Shown here piece after piece: positions 53,708 through 62,272 of a stretch of 64,000 bases of DNA (position 1 is the stretch's first letter; each line of letters opens with the position of its first letter). The notes under the pieces were generated by a model. That model was not told where the DNA came from, ran no database searches, and worked only from the letters and a program-made list of their open reading frames with translations. The position numbers and the translations under genes are program-made. The stretch spans positions 124,001 through 188,000 of the forward strand of contig JBDIVM010000003.1 in the NCBI GenBank assembly GCA_039805905.1. The letters are read 5' to 3'. This DNA is from Thermohalobaculum sp039805905 (GTDB lineage: Bacteria > Pseudomonadota > Alphaproteobacteria > Rhodobacterales > Rhodobacteraceae).

Positions 53708-55021
53708 TCAATCCGCCCGCCTCGCGCCAGCGGACTGCGGGCCGAAGCAGCGATCGACGGCCGCGTGCATCGCCGCCAGGTAGCGCTCTGCGGCCAGCCC
53801 GACGGAGAACCCGTCCGCACGGGCCATCAGCCGGCCGCGGTCCGGCGGAGCGTCGAGCGCCTCGGCGATCGCGGCCGCCAGGGCCTCCGGGTCTCCCGGC
53901 GGGACCAGCCGGCCGAACTCTCCGCCCGCGAGCAGCTCCGACGGCCCGCTCGGGCAGTCGGTGCTGACGACCGCGCAGCCGACGGCGAGGGCCTCGGCCA
54001 GCACGTTGGAGAAACCTTCCCAACGCGACGAGAGAACGAATACCGCAGCGCGCGCCATCCACGCATGGGGGTTGCCGCAGAACCCCGGCATCTCGACAGA
54101 GCCGGCCAGCCCGAGCTCGCGGACAAGCTCCGTGAGCCGCGGGCGCAGCTCGCCCTCACCGAGGATCATCAGCCTCGCGTCGCGGCGCGCGCCAAGCTGC
54201 GCAAAGGCCCGGAGCAGGGTGGCGAAATCCTTCTGCGGCTTCAGCTTTCCGACGGCGAGGACCAGCGGTGCGGCGCCGGGGGCGAGCCAGGGATGCGCGA
54301 GCGGTGCCTGCGCCTGCCGCCGGATCGCCGCACAGTCGACCGGGTTCGGGATCGTGACGATCCGCCCCGGCGGCACGCCCGCCACCGAAGCGACACTCGC
54401 GGCGATGCCGCGCGTATTGGCCACCACGCCGTCCGCACGCGGGTAGTGGCACCGCATCATCAGTTGCAGCAGCCCGCGATGAATTCGGCTCCGCCCTTCG
54501 AGCGCGGCGCGCGGATCGACATTCGCGGTGATCACGACGGGAACCGGGCAGTGCCCGCGCCGCACAGAGCGGGCGCGCGCCCGCAGCGCGGCGAGATTCG
54601 CCGGGATCGACGACGCGACGAGCACCTCTGGCCGCTCACCCGCGAGGTACCCGGAGAGCGCCGCCACGGCGCCGGCGACGCGCAGGCCGCGTCGGCGCTT
54701 CAGGAACGGCAGCTCCGATGCCGGACCGTCGGCCGAGACGAGTCTCACCTCGGGAGGGACCCGGTCTGCAAACGCGCCCTCGCGGCTGGCAACGAAAAGG
54801 TCCACGCGGTGGCCGACCCGCGCCAGCTCCCGCGACAGGGCAAGGACCCGGCGTTGCGTGCCACCGCCGCCCAGGTCGGAGATGAAGAAGCCGATATGCA
54901 CCGTTTCTGCCTGCCCGGGGGCGCCCGGCCATGCTCTCCGCGTCCCCCGCGGCCGGCCGGATTGGCTGCTACCCCATCTTATCAGCGCAAGCGCATCGCG
55001 GGATGGAGCGCCTTGACGCAT
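53708..55021 (-). CDS. GT4-type glycosyltransferase, paralogue of the neighbour
   Basis: A 437-residue protein if translated from ATG 55021. The core starts at IGFFISDLGGGGTQRRVLALSREL and shares with the neighbouring transferase the KPQKDFATLLRAFAQLGA, MILGEGELRPRL, SSRWEGFSNVLAEALAVGCAV and STDCPSGPSELL segments. The start is uncertain: about 40 residues between ATG 55021 and the fold are low-complexity, and a GTG at 54901 (V-H-I-G-F-F) would begin right at the fold. The 101 bp separating it from the neighbour show no feature. Confidence 0.82.
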   Translation of the reverse strand: MRQGAPSRDALALIRWGSSQSGRPRGTRRAWPGAPGQAETVHIGFFISDLGGGGTQRRVLALSRELARVGHRVDLFVASREGAFADRVPPEVRLVSADGPASELPFLKRRRGLRVAGAVAALSGYLAGERPEVLVASSIPANLAALRARARSVRRGHCPVPVVITANVDPRAALEGRSRIHRGLLQLMMRCHYPRADGVVANTRGIAASVASVAGVPPGRIVTIPNPVDCAAIRRQAQAPLAHPWLAPGAAPLVLAVGKLKPQKDFATLLRAFAQLGARRDARLMILGEGELRPRLTELVRELGLAGSVEMPGFCGNPHAWMARAAVFVLSSRWEGFSNVLAEALAVGCAVVSTDCPSGPSELLAGGEFGRLVPPGDPEALAAAIAEALDAPPDRGRLMARADGFSVGLAAERYLAAMHAAVDRCFGPQSAGARRAD

Positions 55022-55066
55022 GTCAAGCGCCCCGGGGGCAGCTTCCGGGTTGTCCGCGCGCGCGAG

Positions 55067-55086
55067 CGGCGGCACCCGCGCCGCCG
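55067..55086 (-). terminator. Possible hairpin downstream of lutC
   Basis: CGGCGGC (55067-55073) and GCCGCCG (55080-55086) form a 7-bp stem with a 6-nt loop in the 79-bp gap after lutC. No T-run. An alternating CG stretch lies just beyond it (55055-55064). Confidence 0.4.
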
Positions 55087-55100
55087 GCTCCGCACATGAG

Positions 55101-55766
55101 TCAGGCAGGCTCCGCCGGGCCGGCTTCCGGTCCAATGACGAACACATGGAGCGCCACCGGGCCATGGGCGCCGAGCTGCAGGGTCTGGCCGATATCGGCC
55201 GAGCGGCTTGGCCCCGTCACCAGGTTCACGGTGCGGGGGTCCAGTCCCCGCGCACGCCATGTCTGCCACATGTCCTCGAAGCCCGCCCGGATATCCTCGG
55301 CCATCAGCACCACGAAATGCGTCTCGCCGAGGAAGGTCAGCGTCACCGGATTCTCCGGCCCGGAGGCGAGCACCAGCGTCCCGGTCTCGGCCAGCCCCAT
55401 CTGCGCACGCGAGAGCGTCGCCGGCTCGTCGATCCGCCCGGTGCCGACCGAGCGCTCGACCGTGCCCCAGTCGCGGTCGAAGGCCGGATCGGACCCGGTG
55501 CGGATCGCTGCCGGCAGGTTCCGCGCCCTGAGCTCGGCGGCGAGCGCTTTCGGCAGTTCGTCCATCGAGGCGAGCCGCGTCGCGGTCCCGTCGACCGCCT
55601 TCACCTTGGCCATGAACTGCGCGATCCGGGCCTCGCCCCGGGTCTCACCCGCCACCGGCACGGGTGCCGTCTGGGCCGGCATCCCCAGCCGCACATCGAC
55701 TGCGGCCTCGTCGCCGCCGCCGGTCGCCCGCCGCACCCGGCCGAGAATCCGCTCGCGCGCGGTCAC
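55101..55766 (-). CDS. lutC: LutC/LldG-type LUD domain protein
   Basis: A 221-residue LUD-domain protein, third subunit of the LutABC/LldEFG lactate oxidation system. The C-terminal half has GLAETGTLVLASG, VVLMAEDI and LVTGPSRSADIGQTLQLGAHGP, which are the family signatures. It begins at GTG 55766, which overlaps the lutB stop as GTGA; the frame is open further upstream but only inside lutB. The start sequence T-A-R-E-R-I-L-G-R-V is typical. Confidence 0.88.
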   Translation of the reverse strand: MTARERILGRVRRATGGGDEAAVDVRLGMPAQTAPVPVAGETRGEARIAQFMAKVKAVDGTATRLASMDELPKALAAELRARNLPAAIRTGSDPAFDRDWGTVERSVGTGRIDEPATLSRAQMGLAETGTLVLASGPENPVTLTFLGETHFVVLMAEDIRAGFEDMWQTWRARGLDPRTVNLVTGPSRSADIGQTLQLGAHGPVALHVFVIGPEAGPAEPA

Positions 55767-57193
55767 CGCACCACCCTCCGCCCGGCGCGCCATTGCGCCT
55801 GGAACGTCGTTCCCTGCGAGGCCGGAAAGTCTCGGTGGTCGGTCCAGGCCGCGACCAGCGGCAGCCGGGCGATCCGCCCCTTGCCCATCGCCATCATCCG
55901 CAGCCCGATCGCCCCGGCCCGCGTGAGAAGCCGGTAGAGCCCCGGCCGGCTGCAGACCGCCCGCCAGAACGCCAGGCCCCAGCGGGCGACGCCCGGCGTC
56001 AGGTTCTGCTCGAACTCGCGCTCGCGCCAGTGGCGCATCATCTTCGGCAGCGGAATGCGCATCGGGCAGACACTCTCGCAGCGGCCGCAGAAGGTCGAGG
56101 CGTTCGGCAGCTGCCCGCCCTGCTCGACCCCGATCAGCGACGGCGTCAGCACCGCTCCCATCGGGCCCGGATAGACCCAGCCGTAGGCGTGCCCGCCCAC
56201 CGCCTGGTAGACCGGGCAGTGGTTCATGCAGGCGCCACAGCGGATGCAGCGCAGCATCTCCTGGAAATCGGTGCCGAGCATGTTCGACCGGCCGTTGTCG
56301 AGCAGCACGACATGGTATTGCTCCGGCCCGTCCGGGTCCGCTTCCCGCCGCGGGCCGGAGGAGAAGGTCGTGTAGACCGACATCTCCTGCCCGGTCGCCG
56401 AGCGCGCCAGGACGCGCAGCACCGTGGCGGCGTCCTCGAGCGTCGGCACGATCTTCTCGAGCGAGGCCATGACGATATGGACCCGCGGCAGCGACTGGCT
56501 GAGGTCGCCGTTGCCCTCGTTGGTGACGATCACCGACTGCCCGGTCTCGGCGATCAGCATGTTGGCGCCGGTGATGCCGACCTCGGCCTGGAAGTACTTC
56601 TCGCGCAGCACGGCGCGCGCCTCGGCCAGCATCGAGGCGTGATCGAGCCGCCGCGCCGGGTCGAGATGGCTGTGCTTCGCGCGGAACAGCTCGTCCACCT
56701 CCGGCACGGTGACATGCACCGCCGGCGCGATGATATGCGAGGGCGCCTCGCCGCGGAGCTGGATGATGTATTCCCCGAGATCGGTCTCGACCGGGTGGAT
56801 GCCGTTCTCCTCCAGCCAGTCGTTGATCCCGCACTCCTCCGAGATCATCGTCTTGCCCTTGTTGACGGTCTTCGCCCCGGCGCCGCGGCAAATCTCGAGC
56901 ACGATCCGGCGCGCATCCTCGGCGGTCTCGGCCCAGTGCACATGGCCGCCATGCGCCAGCACCTGCTGCTCGTAGCGTTCGAGATAGAGGCCGAGATTGT
57001 CCAGCACGTGGTCCTTCAGGTCGCGCGCCGCGTCCCGGATCGCGTCGAACTCCGGCATGGCGGCGCGCGCCGCCGCCCGCCGGCCGACAAATCCGGTTCC
57101 GACGGTGTTCATCGCCGCCTGGAGCTGCGGATCGGCGAGCGCCTCGCGGGAATTCTGCCTGAAGCGTGGCGTGGTGGGATGCAGTGCGCTCAT
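55763..57193 (-). CDS. lutB: LutB/LldF-type iron-sulfur protein
   Basis: A 476-residue protein with an N-terminal LUD domain and a C-terminal ferredoxin module. Cys316-x2-Cys319-x2-Cys322-x3-Cys326 and Cys369-x2-Cys372-x3-Cys376 are ligands for 4Fe-4S clusters. It belongs to the LutABC complex that oxidises L-lactate to pyruvate. ATG 57193 overlaps the lhgO stop (ATGA), and its stop overlaps lutC (GTGA). The lhgO gene just upstream interrupts the usual lutA-lutB order. Confidence 0.9.
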   Translation of the reverse strand: MSALHPTTPRFRQNSREALADPQLQAAMNTVGTGFVGRRAAARAAMPEFDAIRDAARDLKDHVLDNLGLYLERYEQQVLAHGGHVHWAETAEDARRIVLEICRGAGAKTVNKGKTMISEECGINDWLEENGIHPVETDLGEYIIQLRGEAPSHIIAPAVHVTVPEVDELFRAKHSHLDPARRLDHASMLAEARAVLREKYFQAEVGITGANMLIAETGQSVIVTNEGNGDLSQSLPRVHIVMASLEKIVPTLEDAATVLRVLARSATGQEMSVYTTFSSGPRREADPDGPEQYHVVLLDNGRSNMLGTDFQEMLRCIRCGACMNHCPVYQAVGGHAYGWVYPGPMGAVLTPSLIGVEQGGQLPNASTFCGRCESVCPMRIPLPKMMRHWREREFEQNLTPGVARWGLAFWRAVCSRPGLYRLLTRAGAIGLRMMAMGKGRIARLPLVAAWTDHRDFPASQGTTFQAQWRAGRRVVR

Positions 57194-58305
57194 GCGGTCC
57201 TCCGGCCCATCGCCTGCCTGCCGAGCAGCGCGGTGACGTGATCGGCGATCGCGAGCGCGCTGGTCAGCCCCGGACTCTCGATGCCGTAGAGCGCCACATG
57301 GCCCGCTAGCCCGTGCGCCTCCGGCCCGTCGATCCGGAAATCCGCCGCCGGCTCTCCCGGCCCCGAGATCTTCGGCCGCACGCCGGTATAGTCGGGCCGG
57401 AGCGCGCCGTCGGTCAGTCCCGGCCAGTAGCGGCGGATGGCGGCATAGAAGCCTGCGGCGCGCGCGGGATCGAGAGTATAGTCCTCGGACCCGATCCATT
57501 CGACGTCCGGTCCGAACTTCGTTCGCCCGGCCATGTCGACGGTCGAATGGGTGCCAAGCCCGCCCGGCACCGGCACCGGGTAGATCAGCCGCGAGAAGGG
57601 CTGCTTGCCGGAAACCGAGAAATAGGCGCCGCGCGCGAAATGCTGCGGCGGCACGACCGCCGTGAGCTGACGCGCCAGCGGCACGGCGCCGTGGCCCGCC
57701 GCATTGACCAGCTCGGCGCAGCCGAGCCGCATCGGGCTCTCGCCGCCGGTCTCGACGACGAAGCCGCGCGAATCGCGGGCGAGCGACAGGACGGGCGTGT
57801 TGAGCGCCAGCATCGCCCCGGCCTCCTCCGCATCGCCGAGAAGCGACAGCATCAGCGCGTGGCTGTCGACGATCCCGGTCGAGGGCGAGTGCAGCGCCGC
57901 GGTGCAGCTGACCTCGGGCTCCATCTCGCGGGCCTCGGCCGCCGTGACCGGGCGCATGTCCGCGACCCCGTTCGCCGCGGCCGCGGCGGCAATCGCCGGC
58001 AGCTTCGCGATCTCGGCCTCGTCGGTCGCGACGATCAGCTTGCCGCAGCGCCGGTGCGGGATGTGCCGCTCGGCGCAGTAGGCATAGAGCGCGTGCCGCC
58101 CGGCGACGCAGAGCCGGGCCTTCAGGCTGCCCTTCGGGTAGTAGATGCCGGCGTGGATCACCTCGGAGTTCCGCGCGCTGGTGCGCGAGCCGATCAACGC
58201 CTCGGCCTCGAGGATCACCACCTCGCGGCCCGTGCGCGCAAGCGCCCGCGCCACCGCGAGCCCGACGACCCCGGCGCCGATGACAACGCTGCCGACGCGC
58301 TCCAT
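57190..58305 (-). CDS. lhgO: L-2-hydroxyglutarate oxidase/dehydrogenase family flavoprotein
   Basis: A 371-residue DAO-type flavoprotein of the LhgO/L2HGDH family, which oxidises L-2-hydroxyglutarate to 2-oxoglutarate. The FAD motif GAGVVGLAVAR starts at residue 10, then RTSARNSEVIHAGIYYPKGS, the strongest family mark, and a late RPDYTGVRPKI segment. It is embedded between lutA and lutB with a 4-bp gap and a 4-bp overlap, so all four genes are one transcription unit. A function in concert with LutABC, for example a shared electron path or shared 2-hydroxyacid substrates, is inference. Confidence 0.88.
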   Translation of the reverse strand: MERVGSVVIGAGVVGLAVARALARTGREVVILEAEALIGSRTSARNSEVIHAGIYYPKGSLKARLCVAGRHALYAYCAERHIPHRRCGKLIVATDEAEIAKLPAIAAAAAANGVADMRPVTAAEAREMEPEVSCTAALHSPSTGIVDSHALMLSLLGDAEEAGAMLALNTPVLSLARDSRGFVVETGGESPMRLGCAELVNAAGHGAVPLARQLTAVVPPQHFARGAYFSVSGKQPFSRLIYPVPVPGGLGTHSTVDMAGRTKFGPDVEWIGSEDYTLDPARAAGFYAAIRRYWPGLTDGALRPDYTGVRPKISGPGEPAADFRIDGPEAHGLAGHVALYGIESPGLTSALAIADHVTALLGRQAMGRRTA

Positions 58306-58309
58306 GCCC

Positions 58310-59083
58310 TCAGCCTTCGCCGATTGCCGGTGTCTCGGTGTCGCCCGCCAGCACCTCGACGACATGGCGCGCCTTCACCGGCCTGCCTTCGCGGCTGAGC
58401 TTGCCGGCCATGTTCAGCAGGCAGCCGAGATCGCCGGCCAACAGCAGCCCCGCCCCGGTGCCGGCAATGCTGGCCGTCTTGTTGGCGACCATCTTGTTCG
58501 AGATCTCCGGATACTTGACGCAGAATGTGCCGCCGAACCCGCAGCAGACCTCGGCATCCTTCATTTCTGCGAGTTCGAGGCCCTCCACCGAAGCCAGCAG
58601 CCGGCGCGGCTGCTCCCTGATGTCGAGCGAGCGCAGCCCCGAGCAGGAGTCATGATACGTCGCCTTCGCCGGGAAGCGGGCGGTGACGTGCCCAACGCCC
58701 AGCACGTCCGTCAGGAAGCTCACGACCTCATGGGTCTTTGCGGCCAGCGCTTCGGCCCGGCCCGCCCAGTGCGGGTCACCCGCGAGGAGCACCGGATAGT
58801 CCTTGATCACCGTCGCGGCGCAGGAGCCCGAGGGCACCACGACCGCGTCATGGCCCTCCATCGCCTCGATCATGCGCATCGCCAGGGCCTTCGCGCCTGC
58901 GCGGTCGCCGGAGTTGTAGTTGGGCTGCCCGCAGCAGGTCTGCACCGGCACCTCGACCGTGCAGCCTGCATCCTCGAGAAGTTTCACCGTGGCGAAGCCG
59001 ACCGAGGGTCGGATGGTGTCGACGAGGCAGGTCACCAGCAGGGCGACCCGGAGCGAACCGGAGCGGGATTCGGATGCAGGCAC
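58310..59083 (-). CDS. lutA: LutA/LldE-type CCG-domain protein
   Basis: A 257-residue protein with two cysteine-rich CCG domains (Cys50-Cys51 in CCGQP, Cys180-Cys181 in CCGFGG), each expected to hold an iron-sulfur cluster as in heterodisulfide-reductase-like subunits. The conserved LVTCLVDTIRPSVG opens the protein. It is the first gene of lutA-lhgO-lutB-lutC. About 120 bp separate it from the small secreted-protein gene; no obvious regulator gene (such as LldR) is adjacent. Confidence 0.9.
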   Translation of the reverse strand: MPASESRSGSLRVALLVTCLVDTIRPSVGFATVKLLEDAGCTVEVPVQTCCGQPNYNSGDRAGAKALAMRMIEAMEGHDAVVVPSGSCAATVIKDYPVLLAGDPHWAGRAEALAAKTHEVVSFLTDVLGVGHVTARFPAKATYHDSCSGLRSLDIREQPRRLLASVEGLELAEMKDAEVCCGFGGTFCVKYPEISNKMVANKTASIAGTGAGLLLAGDLGCLLNMAGKLSREGRPVKARHVVEVLAGDTETPAIGEG

Positions 59084-59204
59084 GTGCGCGCCTCCCGGAG
59101 AGTGCTGGCCGAACTGGCCGGTCGGTCATACTGCCACAGGCCGGAGGCGACAAGGCGCAACAATGACCTTCGCGGCCGCTGCGGCAGCGGTCGGCGGCGC
59201 ACTC

Positions 59205-59351
59205 TCAGGTCGTCGGTGTGGCCGGCGGCGGGGGCGGCGGCGCGTCTGCCGACTCCTGGTACCTTTTGCTCTGGCACCCGCCCTCGGCGAGCGCGGCCCC
59301 GGCGGAGGCGATGATCCCGATCGCCGCAAACGTGCACAGAAGAACCTTCAT
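59205..59351 (-). CDS. Small secreted proline-rich protein
   Basis: A 48-residue protein with a clear signal peptide (MKVLLCTFAAIGIIASAGAA, cleavage near ALA-EGG), leaving a mature peptide of about 25 residues with one Cys and a proline run (A-P-P-P-P-P-P-A). A GGAG eight bases before the ATG supports translation. Single Cys at mature position 4 is not a lipobox. I do not recognise a family; such short entries are common in Rhodobacterales next to housekeeping genes. Confidence 0.6.
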   Translation of the reverse strand: MKVLLCTFAAIGIIASAGAALAEGGCQSKRYQESADAPPPPPPATPTT

Positions 59352-59455
59352 GGCAGGATCTCCGATCGTCATTTCAGGCGTTTCGCACTTCGCTCGCCAG
59401 CGATCATGCACCGCTGCCCGGGAATCGCGAAGCTCAATCCGCTCGCGCCGAGGCA

Positions 59456-60166
59456 TCACAGCCGGTAGCCGCCCGCGACCTCGATGTTCGCGCCGGTCAC
59501 GTAGTCCGCCCGGAGCAGAAAGGCGATGGCCTGCCAGACATCCTCGAACTCGCCGTCCCGCCCCGCCGGCACATGCCCCGCCACACCGCCGGCCTCGCCG
59601 ATCGAGTTCACGAGCTGCCCCGGCGAGACCATGTTGAGCCGGATGCCGTCGCCGGCGTATTCCGCCGCGAGCGACCGTGTGAGCTGCAGCAGCCCCGCCT
59701 TGCTCACATGGTAGTCGGTCGCGAAACATTCGGCCCGGCCGAACTGGCAACCGGCCACGCCGATGCTGACGATCTGCCCGCCCCGCCCCATCCGGGCCAG
59801 TGCCGCACGGCAGACATGGAAGGCGCCGTTGAGGTTGACCGCGATAGTCCGCTCCCAGGCCGCGCCGCCAACCTCGCGCAGCCGCAGCGGGTCATAGATC
59901 CCGACATTGTTGACCACGAGGCCCAGATCACGGCCCGTCGCATCCGCGGCGGCGAAGAGGCCCGCGACCTCGTCCGCGCTGGCGATATCGGCCCGGTGCT
60001 TCCAGCCGGCGGCATGAGCCGAGAGCTCGGCCACGAGCGACGCCGCCGCCGCCTCCGAGTTCAGGTAGTTGACCATCACGTCATAGCCCGCCCCGGCCAG
60101 CCGGAGGCAGAGGTGCCGGCCGAGGCCCTTCGCCCCACCGGTGACGAGGGCAAGCGGCCGGCTCAA
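59456..60166 (-). CDS. Short-chain dehydrogenase/reductase
   Basis: Classical SDR of 236 residues. The cofactor loop TGGAKGLGRH is near residue 9, N-N-V-G near 86, and the catalytic Tyr152-x3-Lys156 (DYHVSK) is intact. The C-terminus ends GANIEVAGGYRL, the usual SDR tail. It overlaps the upstream SDR gene by 4 bp (ATGA). Substrate unknown; the three-gene set with a cupin protein suggests a small biosynthetic or detoxifying pathway. Confidence 0.85.
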   Translation of the reverse strand: MSRPLALVTGGAKGLGRHLCLRLAGAGYDVMVNYLNSEAAAASLVAELSAHAAGWKHRADIASADEVAGLFAAADATGRDLGLVVNNVGIYDPLRLREVGGAAWERTIAVNLNGAFHVCRAALARMGRGGQIVSIGVAGCQFGRAECFATDYHVSKAGLLQLTRSLAAEYAGDGIRLNMVSPGQLVNSIGEAGGVAGHVPAGRDGEFEDVWQAIAFLLRADYVTGANIEVAGGYRL

Positions 60167-60849
60167 AGCCGCGTTCCCGCCGCCGGCTGCAGGACAACCT
60201 CCTCGGCGACGAGGTTGCCCGGCATCGTGACCGTTCGGAACACGGCTTCGGCCACGTCCCCGGCCGCCATCATCGTCGTCGGGTCGACCGGCTCGCCGTC
60301 GAATGAGCTCGTATGGGTCAGGCCGGGGTGGAAGTTGGTCACCGTCACCCCCGCGGCCGCGATCTCCTCGCGCAGGCAGCGGAACAGCGCCGCCTCGGCG
60401 GCCTTGCTGGCGCAGTAGGCGGCCTTGCCCGGCAGTGGCTTCAGCGCAGCCAGAGAGACGATGTTGGCGATCCGTCCGCTGGCGCGCAGGAGCGCCGGGA
60501 GCAGCGCCTGCGTCACGGTGAAGGCGCTCAGCACGTTGGCGCGCCAGAGCATCTCGAGATCTGCGGCGGTCGCGTCCCGGAAGGTGCCGTAGCGGAAGCC
60601 GCCCGCATTGTTGAGAAGCAGATCGAGCCCCCGCTCGCCGACGAGTTCGGCCACGGCACGGCCGACCGCCCCGGCATCGGCCGCATCGGCTGAGCGGAAG
60701 CGCATCGTGCCCCCGGGCAGCCGGTTCAGCGCCGCCACATCCGATGGCGAGCGGGTGACGCCGAGCACCTCCCAGCCGGCGGCCGCGAATCTCCCGGCAA
60801 TGGCCCGGCCGATTCCCTTGCCGGCGCCGGTGACGAAGACCGAGGGCAT
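60163..60849 (-). CDS. Short-chain dehydrogenase/reductase
   Basis: Classical SDR of 228 residues starting FVTGAGKGIGRAIAG, with N-N-A-G near residue 80, Ser132 (IVSLAA) and Tyr145-x3-Lys149. It shares little beyond the core with its neighbour downstream, so the pair is not a recent duplication. ATG 60849 gives the normal N-terminus, with the frame open further upstream. The cupin gene ends 13 bp before it on the same strand. Confidence 0.85.
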   Translation of the reverse strand: MPSVFVTGAGKGIGRAIAGRFAAAGWEVLGVTRSPSDVAALNRLPGGTMRFRSADAADAGAVGRAVAELVGERGLDLLLNNAGGFRYGTFRDATAADLEMLWRANVLSAFTVTQALLPALLRASGRIANIVSLAALKPLPGKAAYCASKAAEAALFRCLREEIAAAGVTVTNFHPGLTHTSSFDGEPVDPTTMMAAGDVAEAVFRTVTMPGNLVAEEVVLQPAAGTRL

Positions 60850-60862
60850 CCGCGTCCGCCCC

Positions 60863-61627
60863 TCAGCCGAGATAGGTCCGGAAGGGAACCGCGGGCGCGA
60901 GCGGCGGCGGCGGGTCGACCGGCCGTTCGTCTCCCGGCTGGAAGCGCGGGCTGTCGATGCAGAGGATGCGCCGCGGCACGGCCGTTGGGTTGCGGTAGCA
61001 ATGCACATCCCCGAAAGACCAGGCGAACGCGGCGCCGGGCGCGGCCGGGCGGCCCCGCAGCAGCAGGCCGCCGTCGAGGACCAGCTCGCATTCGCGCATG
61101 ATCCGGTGGCAGTGAGCCGGGATCGCGCGCCCGGGTGCGATCTCGAGGATGTAGAGGCCCAGCACGTTATCCTCGTAGAGGATGTGGGCAGATCCGAAGG
61201 TGGTGGTCTCGGACTCGAACCGGGGACAGATCAGGCGCGCACGCGCCTGCCGTCCGAGCGGGTCATTGAGGCCGAGCGTGACGGCGGGCGAAGGGCCGAG
61301 CAGACCTGCGGCGCAGGCGAAGCCGCCGATCATGCGCAGCATCGCCACGGGCGGGACCGCCGGCGGCGTCGCATCGATCAGGAAGCGCACGGCGGCCCCG
61401 AGCAGCCGGGCCGCGCCGGACCCGTCTGCCGGCGCCGTCCGGCATTGCAGGGTGACGACGAAGGGCGCGGCGGCCGGCGGCGCGCTCTCCGCGCCGACCG
61501 GGTGGCGCTCGCAGCGCAGGATAATGGGGGCGGGCGTCGGGTCCGGATGGCGCCGGCCGTGCAGGGCAAGGTTCATCATCCGCAACACCGCCAGACGCTG
61601 CGCCGCGGCCCATGTGCCATGCGGCAT
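60863..61627 (-). CDS. Cupin-domain protein with unrecognised N-terminal half
   Basis: A 254-residue protein. The C-terminal part has a complete cupin motif 1 (Gly166-x5-His172-x-His174-x4-Glu179-x6-Gly186) and motif 2 ending Gly206-x2-His209-x3-Asn213, so a metal-binding beta-barrel is expected. Residues 1-120 are not recognised; they include alanine-rich hydrophobic stretches. The ATG at 61627 is uncertain, and an alternative ATG pair at residues 17-18 (MMNLAL) is possible. It is first of three co-oriented genes with the two SDRs. Reaction unknown (isomerase, dioxygenase or binding protein are all possible). Confidence 0.65.
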   Translation of the reverse strand: MPHGTWAAAQRLAVLRMMNLALHGRRHPDPTPAPIILRCERHPVGAESAPPAAAPFVVTLQCRTAPADGSGAARLLGAAVRFLIDATPPAVPPVAMLRMIGGFACAAGLLGPSPAVTLGLNDPLGRQARARLICPRFESETTTFGSAHILYEDNVLGLYILEIAPGRAIPAHCHRIMRECELVLDGGLLLRGRPAAPGAAFAWSFGDVHCYRNPTAVPRRILCIDSPRFQPGDERPVDPPPPLAPAVPFRTYLG

Positions 61628-61810
61628 TGGAAGTGTTCCGGGACATGGTTAAGGCTTGGTTAATCTGCCTCCCGCTGGCTGCAGCCCGCACACGCCTGCG
61701 GTGCCGATCCGCAGGCGGCGTGGAAGATTCCCTGTGCCGTCCGGTCGCACTTCTGAAAAATTCCATGAATTCCATACGGATACGGAAATCCGGATGGCAT
61801 GATCCACGAC

Positions 61811-61839
61811 TTGACACCCCCGTACCGCCTCCGTATTTT
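61811..61839 (+). promoter_or_regulatory. Sigma-70-type promoter of the F0 operon
   Basis: TTGACA (61811-61816), a 17-bp spacer, and TATTTT (61834-61839). Transcription would start near 61846, leaving a leader of about 53 bases before the atpI ATG. It is the best housekeeping-promoter match I see in the window. Confidence 0.75.
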
Positions 61840-61898
61840 CCGCACCGTCTTCCGCCGGGATCCGTTCGTGCCCGGCGAAACGCCGCGAGGTTCCGCCG

Positions 61899-62270
61899 AT
61901 GGGCGCGCCCGAGGAGAGGTCCGCGAAGCTCGACGAGCTCGACCGGCGGATCCGGGCGGCGCGCGAGGCGCGGGCGCCGACGCGGGGGAAGTCGGGGGAC
62001 AAGTTCAGCGCCGCCAACATGGCGTGGCGAATGACCCTTGAGCTGGTCGTCGGCGGCATGGTCGGCGCGGCGATGGGATGGGGACTCGATGAGCTGTTCG
62101 GCACGCTGCCGCTCTTTCTCGTCGTGTTCATACTGCTGGGCTTCGCGGCCGGGATCCGCACGGTGATGCGATCGGCCGAGGAGGTCCGGCGACAACAGGC
62201 GGCGGAAGCCGGCGGAAATCAGGCGTCAGGTCCGCCGAGGACCCCGGCGCGCGACGAGACGGGGACTTGA
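61899..62270 (+). CDS. atpI: ATP synthase protein I
   Basis: A 123-residue membrane protein with two transmembrane segments (LVVGGMVGAAMGWGLDELFG and LFLVVFILLGFAAGIRTVM), encoded at the head of the F0 operon. AtpI helps assemble the c-ring and may aid Mg2+ uptake. The charged N-terminal (LDELDRRIRAAREAR) is typical of the alphaproteobacterial form. A GAGG lies 8 bases before the ATG. AtpB follows after 2 bp. Confidence 0.9.
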   Translation: MGAPEERSAKLDELDRRIRAAREARAPTRGKSGDKFSAANMAWRMTLELVVGGMVGAAMGWGLDELFGTLPLFLVVFILLGFAAGIRTVMRSAEEVRRQQAAEAGGNQASGPPRTPARDETGT

Positions 62271-62272
62271 GC

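Noticed and set aside
46863..53783. A very long open frame on the plus strand, over 2300 codons
   Set aside because: It runs through the acyl-CoA synthetase in another frame and antisense to pyc and a glycosyltransferase. The composition (Arg, His, Gly, Asp-rich) is that of a shadow frame in GC-rich DNA, and the true genes have clear motifs.
55055..55064. Alternating CG stretch as a Z-DNA or regulatory element
   Set aside because: Too short and expected by chance at this GC content.
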